Counted from the first letter of the stretch, positions 1 through 10,000 are shown. The stretch: 64,000 nucleotides of DNA from Ochrobactrum quorumnocens (GCF_002278035.1 NZ_CP022605.1:248001-312000), one strand, 5' to 3'. Notes: generated by a model not told the origin, from the letters alone. Numbers and translations: made by a program.

Positions 1-1
1 A

Positions 2-256
2 ACCGCTGGCAACACGGCCGAAGCATATCGGCCCGGCGGGGCCAACATGTTCGCGATTGCCGACATATTCACGCCCCTGCGCGCCACGGCGAACCGATGC
101 GGACTGATTTGGACGACCCCGTTCGTCCTATATTCTGCCGACAAGCTCTCTGCCGGCGAGATCGAGACCGCCGGCGAAAACTATGCCGCCGCCCTCACAA
201 ACTGGATCGCCAATTCCGGTTCAAAGAAGAGGATAAGCGATGACAAAGGTGCATGA
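2..256 (+). CDS. NAD(P)H oxidoreductase, flavodoxin fold, C-terminal part (cut by window edge)
   Basis: The reading frame is open from base 2, so the gene starts before the window. The visible 84 residues show the pattern of the KefF/MdaB-type quinone reductase family: a TAGN..EAYRPGGAN loop, then F.I.DIF.PL..TA..CGL, then a PFV.YSA motif before a final helix. In this family that region follows the flavodoxin core and helps form the dimer and FMN pocket. These enzymes do two-electron reduction of quinones with NAD(P)H. The stop lies inside the next gene (17-base overlap), so the two are probably cotranscribed. FMN-binding residues would lie outside the window. An internal ATG at 47 is not the real start, because family similarity continues upstream of it. 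Confidence 0.75.
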   Translation, partial: TAGNTAEAYRPGGANMFAIADIFTPLRATANRCGLIWTTPFVLYSADKLSAGEIETAGENYAAALTNWIANSGSKKRISDDKGA

Positions 257-671
257 CACATTGCTCGGTACGCCTTTCTGGTTCGTCCTGTCCGCGCGGC
301 TGCTTTCATTGGGCATTCTTAGTCAGTTCCTGAGTGCCGGAGTGGCGCTGTTCATCGGTGCATGGGATTGGCAGATACACCTGGTGATCGGAGGAGCCCT
401 GCCCCTGCCGATAATAATCTTGTGCGCCGGTGTGTTTGCTGTACCGCGCCTGCGTGGTTTCAACTGGTGGGCTGGATTGGTTTTCGCACTCTATATCGTC
501 CAGTTCGCATTGGCGGCTGGGACGGATTCGCTGCCGCTCGCATTCCATCCATTTAATGGAACGCTCCTGGTGATCGCCAGTCTGGTTCTGCTTGCCAAAC
601 TCCAGCGCCGATTGACGAAGAGCAGTACGGATCTGGCAACTTCCCGAGCGCGTAGCGTGGCGAGAAGATAG
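240..671 (+). CDS. Small four-helix membrane protein, DUF6220-like
   Basis: A 143-residue protein with four hydrophobic segments (about residues 20-42, 46-68, 74-95 and 102-122) and a basic, Arg-rich cytoplasmic tail. The pattern of short helices with a conserved HP.NG motif (here HPFNG near residue 103) before the last helix resembles DUF6220 proteins of unknown function. It overlaps the end of the oxidoreductase gene by 17 bases and is probably translated from the same message. The start ATG is preceded by AGAAGAGGATAAGCG, a usable ribosome binding site. No catalytic or transport motif is visible. A role beside the quinone reductase is only suggested by position. Confidence 0.6.
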   Translation: MTKVHDTLLGTPFWFVLSARLLSLGILSQFLSAGVALFIGAWDWQIHLVIGGALPLPIIILCAGVFAVPRLRGFNWWAGLVFALYIVQFALAAGTDSLPLAFHPFNGTLLVIASLVLLAKLQRRLTKSSTDLATSRARSVARR

Positions 672-765
672 AGCCGATAAGAAGACGCGGCCGTTGCGCT
701 AGCGCGTCGCCCTGTTCGATGCCCCGGACGGATGCTTTCGGCCAAGTCAAGCCGGTGGCCGAGAT

Positions 766-1124
766 CTAAACGAGAGAATAGCTGAAGAATGCAGCCAGGT
801 CGCTTATCGGGCCTACGACGCGTGCCGAGCACCTCGCTGCCACGCTGCGAGCAGTCTCGGTCTCGCGAATGATCTCCGTGGCGCGACACAGGTCGGTATT
901 GGCCGCCAACGCCTCCTCGACATAGGCATCGAGCCTTGCATCGCGATAGAGGCGCCACCGATGTGGCGGCGGTTCTTCCTCGCTCACGACCACGTGGTCG
1001 ATGTCGAGGATGGGCACGGCGGCTTCTGGGCGCTCCGTTATTGTGCTGTGCTGAACATGATAGGCTGGCCCCCCAAGCAACCGGCTAGCAACGGGCCCGA
1101 CAGGAACGGAAGCGCACGTTTCAT
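766..1124 (-). pseudogene. Outer-membrane efflux lipoprotein (NodT/OprM family), frameshifted and truncated
   Basis: The ATG at 1124 overlaps the adaptor stop (ATGA) and starts a clear lipoprotein signal, MKRALPFLSGPLLAGC. That frame stops after 20 codons. The neighbouring frame carries on with G.AYH, a proline-rich stretch and then W.LY.D..LD..VEEALAANTDL, the standard N-terminus of outer-membrane factors. The switch falls at a run of six C (G on the coding strand), which points to a one-base slip. Similarity ends near 766, where about 370 further codons would be expected. The operon therefore probably lacks its own functional outer-membrane channel. A sequencing error could explain the frameshift but not the missing three quarters. 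Confidence 0.75.
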
Positions 1125-2017
1125 GGCCGCGCCTCCGTGGTCGCAACACCTGTCGCAGGGGTGATCTCGACGGTCGCTGTCATGCCTGCTGCGAGATCGA
1201 CACCGGACGGCACACGATCGATATGAATGCGCACCGGGATGCGCTGGGCAAGACGCACCCAGGAAAATGTCGCCGCCACATTGGGCAGGCCGAGATGACC
1301 GGGCGCGTCGTTGCTGTTCTCGATCCCGCGACCGAGGCTTTCGACATGGCCAGCGACTGGCTGATCAAAGCCCATCAGCATGATCCGTGCCGGGTCGCCA
1401 ACGCGAATCTGCCTGATCTTGGTCTCCTCGAAATAGCCGGTGATCCAGAAGCTGTCGGCGTCCAGGACGGCAACCTTCGTCACACCGGCCGTCGCATAGT
1501 CGCCCGGACGCAGCCTCAGATTGGTGACATAGCCATCGACCGACGAGCGGACGGTCGAGCGGGCAAGGTTGAGTTTGGCCAGATCGAGCGCCGCCACCGC
1601 TGACGAATAGGCGGCGCCGGCGACCGCGGCCGCGCCGCTCGATTGCTGGACCGCCTCCTGGGAGACGACGTCCTTGAGTTGGCTGTGCCGCCGTGCCGTT
1701 GCCTGACGAACGATCATATCCTGGTGTCTGGCTTCCACGTCAGCCTCAGCCAACGCAACGGCGAGCCGGAGCCGCTCGGGGTTGATCTGGTAAAGGATGT
1801 CGCCCCGGCGCACATATTGATTGTCCACCACGGGAACGGTGCTGACCGTGCCGGAGACTTCCGGCGCGATCTGCACGACATCGACGCCAACTCGTCCATC
1901 GCGGCTCCAGGGCGTCCGCTCGAAATGGTTCCACACCTTCAGCGCGATAAAGGCGGAGACGGCGACGAGGCAAAGGGTCAGGGCGTAGCGGCCCAGCAGG
2001 GATAGAACAGGGTTCAA
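1121..2017 (-). CDS. HlyD/EmrA-family periplasmic adaptor (AaeA-like)
   Basis: A 298-residue membrane fusion protein that links an inner-membrane pump to an outer-membrane channel. One N-terminal transmembrane helix (about 10-30) is followed by a lipoyl/barrel-sandwich half (VAPEVSG.V..V.V.DNQYVRRGDILY.I), a short helical hairpin (about 85-145), the second lipoyl half (RSTVRSSVDGYVTNLRLRPGDYATAG) and a beta-barrel domain ending in GM.ATVEI. Short size and order match AaeA/EmrA-type adaptors. It overlaps the DUF1656 gene upstream and the broken outer-membrane gene downstream by ATGA junctions, so the four genes form one coupled operon. With FUSC and DUF1656 partners the likely substrates are aromatic acids, as known for AaeAB; this is inference. 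Confidence 0.88.
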   Translation of the reverse strand: MNPVLSLLGRYALTLCLVAVSAFIALKVWNHFERTPWSRDGRVGVDVVQIAPEVSGTVSTVPVVDNQYVRRGDILYQINPERLRLAVALAEADVEARHQDMIVRQATARRHSQLKDVVSQEAVQQSSGAAAVAGAAYSSAVAALDLAKLNLARSTVRSSVDGYVTNLRLRPGDYATAGVTKVAVLDADSFWITGYFEETKIRQIRVGDPARIMLMGFDQPVAGHVESLGRGIENSNDAPGHLGLPNVAATFSWVRLAQRIPVRIHIDRVPSGVDLAAGMTATVEITPATGVATTEARP

Positions 2018-2229
2018 GGCAAGAGTCCGATCGATGGCAGGTACTGCACGAGCAGACCGTAGATGATGACAAAGGTGGCAATCTCGACGAGCGGCCGATA
2101 AGCGAACAGGCGATTGAGGCCGGCGGCGGCGATCAGGCGGAGCGTCGCCATGGTGGCGACCAGCGCAATGAACGCGAGCACCACCAGGCCGGGGATGAGG
2201 ACGCCTCCGACATTGAGATCAACGATCAT
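2014..2229 (-). CDS. DUF1656 small membrane protein (AaeX-like)
   Basis: A 71-residue protein with two transmembrane helices (about 11-33 and 48-68). The start, with D.N..GV..P.LV, is typical of DUF1656, which almost always sits between a FUSC-family pump gene and an HlyD adaptor, as here. Both ends overlap neighbours by ATGA, showing translational coupling. Its function is not known; position and coexpression suggest an accessory subunit of the efflux complex in the inner membrane. Confidence 0.85.
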   Translation of the reverse strand: MIVDLNVGGVLIPGLVVLAFIALVATMATLRLIAAAGLNRLFAYRPLVEIATFVIIYGLLVQYLPSIGLLP

Positions 2230-4331
2230 CGGTCGTGGTCCTCACGTCTGCCGGGGGCGCCGAGCGCGAACCGCAGGTCGATGAGCAGGTCGATAATCCG
2301 CAGGCGGCTCCAGAGCGCGCTGCCCGCCACCGTCTCGATCAAGGTCTCGATCCGCTGATCGAGGTCGAGGAGGTCGGCAGGCGTTGACGACTTCCTGCCA
2401 CTGAAGCGCCTGGCGATCACGGATAGAAGTTCGCTCAATTCGACGCCGGCCTCGCCCTTGATCTGCGGGATCATCTTGCGAATCTGTCCGGCGACATGGC
2501 CGATGCGAAGATGGTGCAGCGTATCGTCGAGCACATCCGGATAGGCTTTGCCGGTGAGCCGCAACCTTGGCAGCAGCAAGGCTGTCCGATCGATCATCAG
2601 GCTCGCCCAGCGCGCCTCGTGGGGCGCAGCGGCGAGCACGCGCCGGCCGACGTCCCGGCGGCTCAAGCGAAGCAAGCGGTTGATCGCCGCATCGACCGGC
2701 ACGGCCTGGAACAGGGACATGCTCACCGCGCCGAAGACGACCGCCGCAAACAGCGCGATCACACTGTTGAGGGAGGTGGCGAAGTCGCCGGTGTAATGGG
2801 GGCCGAGACCCGAGAGGATCGGAATGGTGAGCGTGATGCCGAGCGCCATGAAGGTCGTCGGCAGGCGTGCCTGGAGAGAGCCGGCGAACAGGAACGCCGG
2901 GGCGAGCACCGCCACAAGAACATGGAAGTCCGTGACCTGGGGCAGGATGACGAAGCTGTAGATGAGACTGATTACGACCCCGTAGATCGAGCCGATGATA
3001 TATTTGACGACAAAGGGCACGGGCGCATCGAAATTGCCGAACAAGGTGCAGCACACGCCGAGAATGGAGACGGCCATTCCGCCCTCCGGCCAGGCCGACC
3101 AAATCCAGAAGGCGCAGCCGATGAGGATTCCGACGATGGCGCCGAGCGCGGCGCGACCCGCCATCCTGGGATCTCGGTGATAGACATAGCCCTTCGCTCG
3201 CATCGGTCCGTGAAGCGACGTGACATCGCGCAACCGCCCGGTCGCTGCGATCTTCTGCTCGAGCCTGTCGCAGTCCTGTAGCAGACCGACCATTTCCGCG
3301 AGATGACCTGCCAGATTGGCTGCAAGCCTGTCGCCGGGCATCGTAGCGTCGGCGCCCAAACTTTTCTGGACTGATCGTGCGCGCGTGATGAGCTGGGATG
3401 CGGTAGCCTCCCGATCTTCCGCTTCGGCGTTTGCGGCCCAGGCACCGATGTCACCGACCAAGGCGATCAACTCACCAGACGCATTGCCATCGCCCAAGCG
3501 AAGAGCCTCAATCCGATCTTCAATCTCGGCCGCGAGCCACAGCAAACGGGCAAGCCGGTCATGGATGAGTTGCAGTATCTGGCGTGGGGGTGTTGGCGCC
3601 GGATCATAGGGCAGATGCGTGGCAAGTCCCTGGATTGCTAGCAGGTCCGCTGCAAGCTGGTGACGGTCACGACGGTTTTCTCCCGGGGTTCCACTCAGTG
3701 CATCGCCCGCCAGCCGACGGGCGTCCCCCAGAGTGGCCGACAACTTGCCGGTAAACTGGCCGGTCATGCGTTTCGGCAGGATGTAGCGATGTATCAGGAC
3801 AGCGCACAGAATCCCGATCGAGATTTCCTGGACGCGCACCGACGCCGTCTCGAAAACCCCTCCAGGATCAAGCACACTCGGAAAGCCAATCAGGCTCGCC
3901 GTGTAACCCGCAAGCACAAAAGCGTAGGCTCGTGGCGTGCGGTCCAGTAGCGAGAAGAAGAGGCACAGGCCGATCCAGCCTGCGAGGATCATGCTGCACA
4001 CGATGGGGTTGTTTACGAAATTCGGAACGATCGCGACCGTCGCGATCGCGCCGATAAACGTCCCGGCAAAGCGATACACACCACGGCTGAGTGACGCTCC
4101 GGCGGACGTCTGCGAGACGATGTAGACAGTGACGATGGCCCAGAACGGCTTGGGAAGCCCGATCCGCAGCGAAATGTAGTACGCTAGCATCGCCGCGGCG
4201 AAGCTCTTTGCCGAAAACAGGATCGCATCCGCATCCGCCTTCATGGAGGGGGTGCGAAGGACGCTCGTTCGAACTCGCAAGGCTTCAAAGGCCTTGTATG
4301 AGAGGGTGTTTGGAGGCTGCGCGGTGTTCAT
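2226..4331 (-). CDS. FUSC-family inner-membrane efflux protein (AaeB-like)
   Basis: A 701-residue protein with the duplicated FUSC layout: a first cluster of membrane helices (about residues 40-180, including LPKPFWAIVTVYIVSQ), a long soluble region (about 190-380), a second membrane cluster (about 385-530, with FWIWSAWPEGGMA) and a cytoplasmic C-terminal domain. AaeB-type members export aromatic carboxylic acids, and the downstream DUF1656 and HlyD genes are the standard partners. The first ATG lies almost directly behind GGAGGA, a tight spacing, so a start at an internal Met (for example residue 31) cannot be excluded. Transcription probably starts in the 65-base gap shared with the divergent AraC gene. 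Confidence 0.88.
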   Translation of the reverse strand: MNTAQPPNTLSYKAFEALRVRTSVLRTPSMKADADAILFSAKSFAAAMLAYYISLRIGLPKPFWAIVTVYIVSQTSAGASLSRGVYRFAGTFIGAIATVAIVPNFVNNPIVCSMILAGWIGLCLFFSLLDRTPRAYAFVLAGYTASLIGFPSVLDPGGVFETASVRVQEISIGILCAVLIHRYILPKRMTGQFTGKLSATLGDARRLAGDALSGTPGENRRDRHQLAADLLAIQGLATHLPYDPAPTPPRQILQLIHDRLARLLWLAAEIEDRIEALRLGDGNASGELIALVGDIGAWAANAEAEDREATASQLITRARSVQKSLGADATMPGDRLAANLAGHLAEMVGLLQDCDRLEQKIAATGRLRDVTSLHGPMRAKGYVYHRDPRMAGRAALGAIVGILIGCAFWIWSAWPEGGMAVSILGVCCTLFGNFDAPVPFVVKYIIGSIYGVVISLIYSFVILPQVTDFHVLVAVLAPAFLFAGSLQARLPTTFMALGITLTIPILSGLGPHYTGDFATSLNSVIALFAAVVFGAVSMSLFQAVPVDAAINRLLRLSRRDVGRRVLAAAPHEARWASLMIDRTALLLPRLRLTGKAYPDVLDDTLHHLRIGHVAGQIRKMIPQIKGEAGVELSELLSVIARRFSGRKSSTPADLLDLDQRIETLIETVAGSALWSRLRIIDLLIDLRFALGAPGRREDHDR

Positions 4332-4348
4332 TCCTCCAGTTGTGTCCG

Positions 4349-4391
4349 ATTTGCATAAGCAAATAAATTCGGTATTATGACATAAAATACC
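4349..4391. promoter_or_regulatory. Two inverted repeats between the FUSC operon and the AraC gene
   Basis: The 65-base divergent gap holds a perfect dyad ATTTGC-ATAA-GCAAAT (4349-4364) and a second dyad GGTATT-N9-AATACC (4371-4391). The second ends five bases before the AraC start codon and would cover its ribosome binding region. They are good candidates for operator or promoter elements serving both directions. AraC proteins usually bind direct repeats, so the binding factor is open. Confidence 0.5.
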
Positions 4392-4396
4392 TAAAA

Positions 4397-5206
4397 ATGG
4401 CCATTCCGATGCCTATGCTGCGATCCGCTGTTTCAGTTTTCGATCCCGACCTCACGCTTTTGCCTGCGGTCGCCCACAAGCTTGATTTCGCCGATCATGA
4501 GGCAGAGGTGCCTCTTCACGTACACCGAAAGGGTCAGTTGATCCTTGCTCTACATGGAGCCGTCACATGCACCGCGGGCAACGAGATATGGATCGTGCCC
4601 CCGAATTGCGGGGTCTGGATTCCCGGCGGCGTGCCCCATAGCGCCCGCGCGACCGCGAACGCCCAGCTCAACTATCTGTTCGTAGAACCGGGGTCGGCGG
4701 AGCTACCCGAGAGCAGCTGCACCCTCTCGGTTTCCCCTATGATCCGCGAGATGGTCGACCGGCTTGCCCGGGAGCGTGCGGACTATCTGGCCGACAGCCA
4801 TGCCGCACGGATCGCGCAGGTGATCCTCTATGAACTTGCGCAGATGCCGCATGAGCGGTTCAATCTACCGATCTCCAGCCATCCGAAAATCCGGGCGATG
4901 GCAGATGCTCTGACGATCGAGCCTTCAGACCGCAGTACGCTGAGCGATTGGGCGAAGCGGGTCGCAATGAGCGAGCGGTCACTGGCGCGCCTGTTGATCC
5001 GGGAGACGGGACTGACGTTCGGACGCTGGCGGCAGCAACTTCACCTTATCGTCGCGCTTCGTGAACTGGCCAGTGGCGGGACGGTGCAGAATGTTGCCGC
5101 TGAACTGGGATACGAGTCGGTCAACGCATTTATCACTATGTTCAAGAAAGCCTTGGGAAGCACGCCAGCTCAGTATTTTGCGCAACGTAGTGCGTCCATG
5201 TATTAA
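4397..5206 (+). CDS. AraC-family transcriptional regulator
   Basis: A 269-residue regulator. Residues about 25-110 form an AraC-type cupin (H..EVPLH.H.KGQL..ALHG....TA....W.VPP..GVWIP.G.PHS), and the last 100 residues hold the double helix-turn-helix (LSDWAKRVAMSERSLARL and VQNVAAELGYESVNAFITMFKKALG.TPAQYF). This is the layout of small-ligand-sensing activators, often for aromatic compounds. It is divergent from the FUSC efflux operon with only 65 bases between start codons, so it most likely controls that operon. Several ATG codons lie near the start (4397, 4406, 4412); the first gives the usual length. Confidence 0.88.
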   Translation: MAIPMPMLRSAVSVFDPDLTLLPAVAHKLDFADHEAEVPLHVHRKGQLILALHGAVTCTAGNEIWIVPPNCGVWIPGGVPHSARATANAQLNYLFVEPGSAELPESSCTLSVSPMIREMVDRLARERADYLADSHAARIAQVILYELAQMPHERFNLPISSHPKIRAMADALTIEPSDRSTLSDWAKRVAMSERSLARLLIRETGLTFGRWRQQLHLIVALRELASGGTVQNVAAELGYESVNAFITMFKKALGSTPAQYFAQRSASMY

Positions 5207-5299
5207 GCCGAGAAAGCAAAGCTGCATTGGGTTGCCGATCTCCACAACTACCAGCCACTTTGCATACCCGGTAAAAGTCTGAGGACGAGAAAATCAAAT

Positions 5300-5475
5300 A
5301 CTGCCCCGCTGTCGCCCAAACTGCCACGACTCCGAGCCGCCCTGCACGATGCCCGTAACCTTGAGGCCGAGCTGATGGTCGATGACCGGGCATCACGGAA
5401 CGAGGGCGAACACGTGGCTCTTCTCGGCCACGGCGAACTTGCCGCTCGATCGCTTCACAATCCCCGGTAAATATG
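5300..5475 (-). pseudogene. Relaxase/mobilisation protein C-terminal remnant (DUF3363-like)
   Basis: Reading the minus strand gives GIVKRSSGKFAVAEKSHVFALVP, a stop, then PVIDHQLGLKVTGI...GGSESWQFGRQRG. This matches the C-terminal segment of DUF3363 relaxases of conjugative elements in Rhizobiales, which carry SSGRFA..., VPWRPVI...LG..V.GV, then a W.FGR.RGL ending. The stop falls where the family has Trp, so a nonsense change (TGG to TGA) is likely. Everything N-terminal is missing. It marks past presence of a conjugative or mobilisable element. Confidence 0.6.
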
Positions 5476-5689
5476 CAGATGACGCTCTCGCCACCCGGGG
5501 TCGCGCTACTTGACGTTGGAATTCTAACAAGATGACTATAGACTTTGTGATAACAAACACCGATGTGAAATCATAAAGTACTGTCCTTCTTTGAAGTGTC
5601 TGAAACCCCAATAAGGTAATCAGCGACGCGTGAGCTACGATCAGAGCTCTTGTAAGCTTGATTGCTCGAAGCGTGTTTGGGAAACATGC

Positions 5690-5782
5690 ATGGAAGACAT
5701 TTCACAAAAATTTCTTATTGCCGTCCTGTTTGGCGGACGGTCAGCCGAGCACGATGTGTCGGTGCTTTCCCGGGGGCCATAG
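5690..5782 (+). pseudogene. D-alanine-D-alanine ligase N-terminal fragment (30 codons)
   Basis: The ATG at 5690 opens a 30-codon frame containing AVLFGGRSAEHDVSVLS, the N-terminal signature of D-Ala-D-Ala ligases (VLFGG.S.EH.VS..S). The frame stops right after it and no further ligase sequence was found downstream, where roughly 300 codons would be needed. It is a stump left by a deletion. An intact ligase is presumably encoded elsewhere in the genome. Confidence 0.65.
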
Positions 5783-6600
5783 TTGGACAATCGCTTTCCC
5801 AAACGAAGAAACGCCTCACGAATTGCCTAAGCGATGTACTTTCCCGGCTTACACGGCCTGCGTGGTGAAGATTGAGCGATACACCGAAGGCAGAAGTGGC
5901 GAGTGTGCCGCTTGCTGGACGTGGCATTAGTGGCTCCGTAAATGCACTCGACAAGGGTTTAGCAAAACGTCTGTTTAATGGCATCTGGTCGGTTTGCGTG
6001 GGTGTTGTCACTGCTATCCGTACACGGTAGACTTGGGCGAAAGTAATGCTGTCTAGACTTTGCCAAAATCGCAAGCCGCCATTAATATTGTCGCCAAGCA
6101 TCTGAAAAACCAACGTTCTCGCGAGGAAACAACAACCTAGCATTCAGGAACGCGAGCGCAATCGTCAATGCTGCCGGAGAAGGTCGCAACATTTTCAAGA
6201 TGCTCCCTGCAGCATCCTTCCCGTAGGCACAGACATCGTTCGACAGCCACACCCGACCGTTTCTAATAGCGCCTGGGGGTTGTGTTCGTCCGGGAACATA
6301 GAATGTAGGTCCAGGTTGTGACTTCATCGTCTATCAAAATTAGCCGGCGGACCTAGCTTGTAGGGTGGCCGCGTCACATGGTTTCGTATTGCTGAAGGTT
6401 AATCGCAGCATGTAACTCTGTTGCGCTTGGCTTTACGAACCTGACAAAAATCATACCTACACAAAAGCAAAGGGCACAAAACGGATCACCTCATGTTCGG
6501 AAGACGCTTTATGCTGTGCTCGCGCCGCTCATGCCTGCGGCTCCAACGCAGACCGGGCCACATCATCGCGCCGCAAACCGAGACGTGCGCGCTCATCCAG
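5783..6600. other. Gene-poor decayed stretch
   Basis: About 820 bases without a recognisable gene. Short frames on both strands (for example minus 6082-6327, with a VWLSNDVCAYG segment) match no family I know. The stretch sits between relaxase, ligase and MarR remnants and is best read as mutational debris. Confidence 0.5.
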
Positions 6601-6834
6601 TTATTCACCCTTAGCTGTGAGAGCAGCAACCCGAACGCGTCGGTCTTCTTCATCCACTGTCGTATGGACCAGAGATCGCAACATCAAAGGACCCAGATTT
6701 GCCGTAGCTGTTGCCTGATCTATCCCAACGCTATCTGCTAGTGCACTCAGGCCAATAGTCTTTTGTCCCGCGATAACACCAAGCACAATTATCTGTTGGC
6801 TGGTCAATCCTATCGGACGCAAAAACTGTATCAA
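6601..6834 (-). pseudogene. MarR-family regulator fragment
   Basis: The minus strand encodes about 77 residues covering the winged helix of MarR regulators: LRPIGLTSQQ..VLGVIA, LSALADSVGIDQATATANLGPLMLRSLV, then DEEDRRVRVAALTAKGE, the wing. The dimerisation helices on both sides are absent: a stop precedes the frame twelve codons upstream of the TTG, and it ends just after the wing. It lies 400 bases from the RND pump operon and points the same way, so it may once have regulated it. Confidence 0.6.
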
Positions 6835-7003
6835 GCTGCCGCGAGATAATGCAATTGATCCTTTGCACGGCTATGCAGAGACTGTAATACGACAAGCCTC
6901 TCATATCCTTTACCGTTTCTTTCTCGCGAGATTCTGTGTTGCAAACCTGTTGGTATTTCTCAACTAATGCTCCTCTGTTCTAAAGCCATCGCTCAGTGCT
7001 TGG

Positions 7004-10000
7004 CTAGCTCGGAATAATTACATGATGAATAGCGCGCGTTATCGCTGGTTGCTTTATCCGGAACCACACAGCATACAACGCAGGAAGGAAGAGGAGGATC
7101 ATCACCGTCCCCGCTGCAGTTCCTCCAATCAATGTGTATGCCATGGACCCCCAGAACACTGAGTGGGTTAATGGTATGAACGCCAGAATTGCAGCAAGTG
7201 CCGTCAGGATCACTGGTCTTGTCCGTTGCACCGTCGCCTCAATGACAGCGTTGTAGTCATCGAGCCCAGCCGCCTGGTTCTCCTTGATCTGCTCCGTCAG
7301 GATCAACGTGTTGCGCATCAGAATGCCAGCCAGTCCGATCAAGCCGAGAATGGCGTTGAACCCGAAGGGTTGATTGAACAAAAGCAATGTCGGAACCACC
7401 CCGGCAAGACCAAGGGGTGCGGTTAGCATAACCATTGTCATGGTCGACAAACTGCGAACCTGCAGGATGATAACGATCAGCATGGCAGCAATCATCAGCG
7501 GGAACACCTGCGCAAGCGCAACATTGGCTTTGAGAGATTCCTCGATGTTGCCACCCATCTCGATGCGATATCCAACGGGAAGCGATGCGATCAGCGGCTG
7601 CAGGGCCTTCATGACCTGTTGGGAAACCTCCGGAGGCTGCGTCGCCTCGTTGATATCCGACCTGATCGTGATGACCGGGGTCCGGTCACGACGTTTCAGG
7701 ATAGGTTCTTCAAACCGGATCTCCGAGTGCCCGAGCTGATCCAACGGAACCTGACGGCCATCCCTGCTCATCAGCGAGAAGTCGGCGAGACGTGACGGAT
7801 CGAGGCGATTTTCGCCAGCACTTCGCGCAACGACAGGCACGTTGCGGATATTGTCGCGCACCTGCGTGATGGGGATGCCGGAGAGCAGCATCTGCAACTG
7901 CTGGGCCGCCTCCGATGGAGAAAGACCAATCAGATTGAGCCGCTCCTGGTCGGGCACAAATCGCAGAACAGGTGTGCGGTTGCCCCAATCCCTGTTGGCC
8001 TGACGAACATCGGGCACGGTCTTCATGATCGCCAGAGCCTGCTCGGAAATCTTGTAAAGCTCATCCTGATCAGGACCCATGATCCGGAACTCGACCGGGA
8101 ACGGTGTGTATGGACCAAAGACAAGTTGGGTCACACGCACGGATGCCTCGGGAACGAGACCCTCTGATATGGCACCTCTCAAGCGGTGTTTGAGTTCTTC
8201 CCTGGCGTGGGCGTCAGGCGTCAGCACGACAATTTTAGCAAAGGCGGAATCGGGCAATTCCGGTGCCATGGCAAAGAAGAACCGGGGTGCACCCTGTCCT
8301 ACGTAAGACGTAACGATATTGGTTTCGGGCTGGGTCTGCAGCCAGTCTTCAACCCTCTTCACCGCCGATGTCGTGGCCTCGATGCTCGTGCCCTCGGGCA
8401 TGCGCACTTCGACCAGGACCTCTGGACGATCTGATGTCGGGAAGAACTGCTGCTTCACGCCGCCCATGCCGACAACCGAAACGGCCATGGAAATGCCGAC
8501 CACAGCGCAGACCATGAACTTATGGCGGACGGCGAACTCGATCACGGAACGCAAACGACGATAGTTCGGCGTGTCATAAATAGCGTGATGACCGCCCTCG
8601 ACCGGCTTGATGTTGGGCAACATCTTCACACCGAGATAGGGCGTGAAGGTGACAGCGACGATCCAGGATACGATGAGCGCAAAGCCCACGACCCAGAAGA
8701 TGTTGCCGGCATATTCGCCTGCGGTCGACTTGGCAAAACCCACGGGCATCAGTCCGATGATCGTGACCAGAGTGCCGGACAGCATCGGCGCTGCCGTATG
8801 GCTCCAGGCATAGGCGGCCGCCTTGATGCGGTCCATGCCCTCTTCCATCTTCACCACCATCACTTCGATGGCAATGATGGCATCATCGACAAGAAGGCCA
8901 AGCGCGAGGATCAGCGCGCCAAGCGTAATGCGGTCGAAGAAACGCCCAGTCTCCAGCATGATGAGGAAGACCACCGCAAGGGTGAGTGGCACAGCAAGTG
9001 CGACAACGATGCCAACGCGCCAGCCGAGTGCCACCAGACTGACAAACAGAACCACGCCAAGCGCCATCGCGAACTTGAGCATGAACTCGCCGACTGCCTC
9101 ATCGATATTGACGGCTTGATCGCTGACTTTGGTCAGCGTCATGCCCAGCGGCAGTGTCTGTGCAATGGCGGCGGAGCGAGCCTCGAGTGCCTTGCCAAGA
9201 TCAAGGCCATTCCAGCCTGCCTGCATGACAGCGCCCAGCATGATTGTCGGCTCGCCCTCGTGGCGGATGATATAGGTGGCAGGATCCTGATAACCGCGCC
9301 GCACCTCCGCCAGATCGGACAACTTGAGCGTACGTCCAGCAGCTACGATCGGTGTGTCAGCAATCGCCTGGACGCTGTTATAGGCTCCGTCGAAACGGAT
9401 AAAGACTTGTGGGCCGCTTGTATCGATAGAACCGGCCGGCGTAACCGTGTTCTGTCGCTGCAACGCGGAAGCGATATCTTGCGCGGATATGCCGAGTGTC
9501 GCGAGCTTCGCGTAGGAGAACTCGACAAAAATCTGCTCGGGACGCTCGCCGACGATGTTGATTTTCTTGACGCCGGGAACATGCAAAAGATCCTGGCGTA
9601 TGACCTCCGCTTGCCGCACGAGATCGCGCATCGGCATACCCTTTGCCTTCAGTGCGTAAAGGCCGAAGCTGACATCGGAGTATTCGTCGTTGACGAACGG
9701 ACCCATAACACCCGGCGGAAGATTGCGGGCTTCGTCCCCGAGTTTCTTGCGCGCCTGATAAAATTCTCCAGCGACTGCGCTGGCCGGGGTGTTGTCCTTC
9801 AGTGTCACCGTGAGGTAGGCGTAACCCGGTCGCGTCGTCGTCTCGACACGGTCGTACCATGTGAGTTCCTGGATACGTTTCTCGAGTGGCTCAGCGACAA
9901 GGTCCTGCATTTCCCGCGCCGTTGCGCCCGGCCAGACCGAGGTGACCGTCAATGTCTTGATGGTGAACGACGGATCCTCGGCGCGTCCCAGCTTCACAAA

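Noticed and set aside
2496..3281. 261-codon plus-strand frame
   Set aside because: Antisense to the FUSC gene, rich in charged low-complexity residues, no family pattern.
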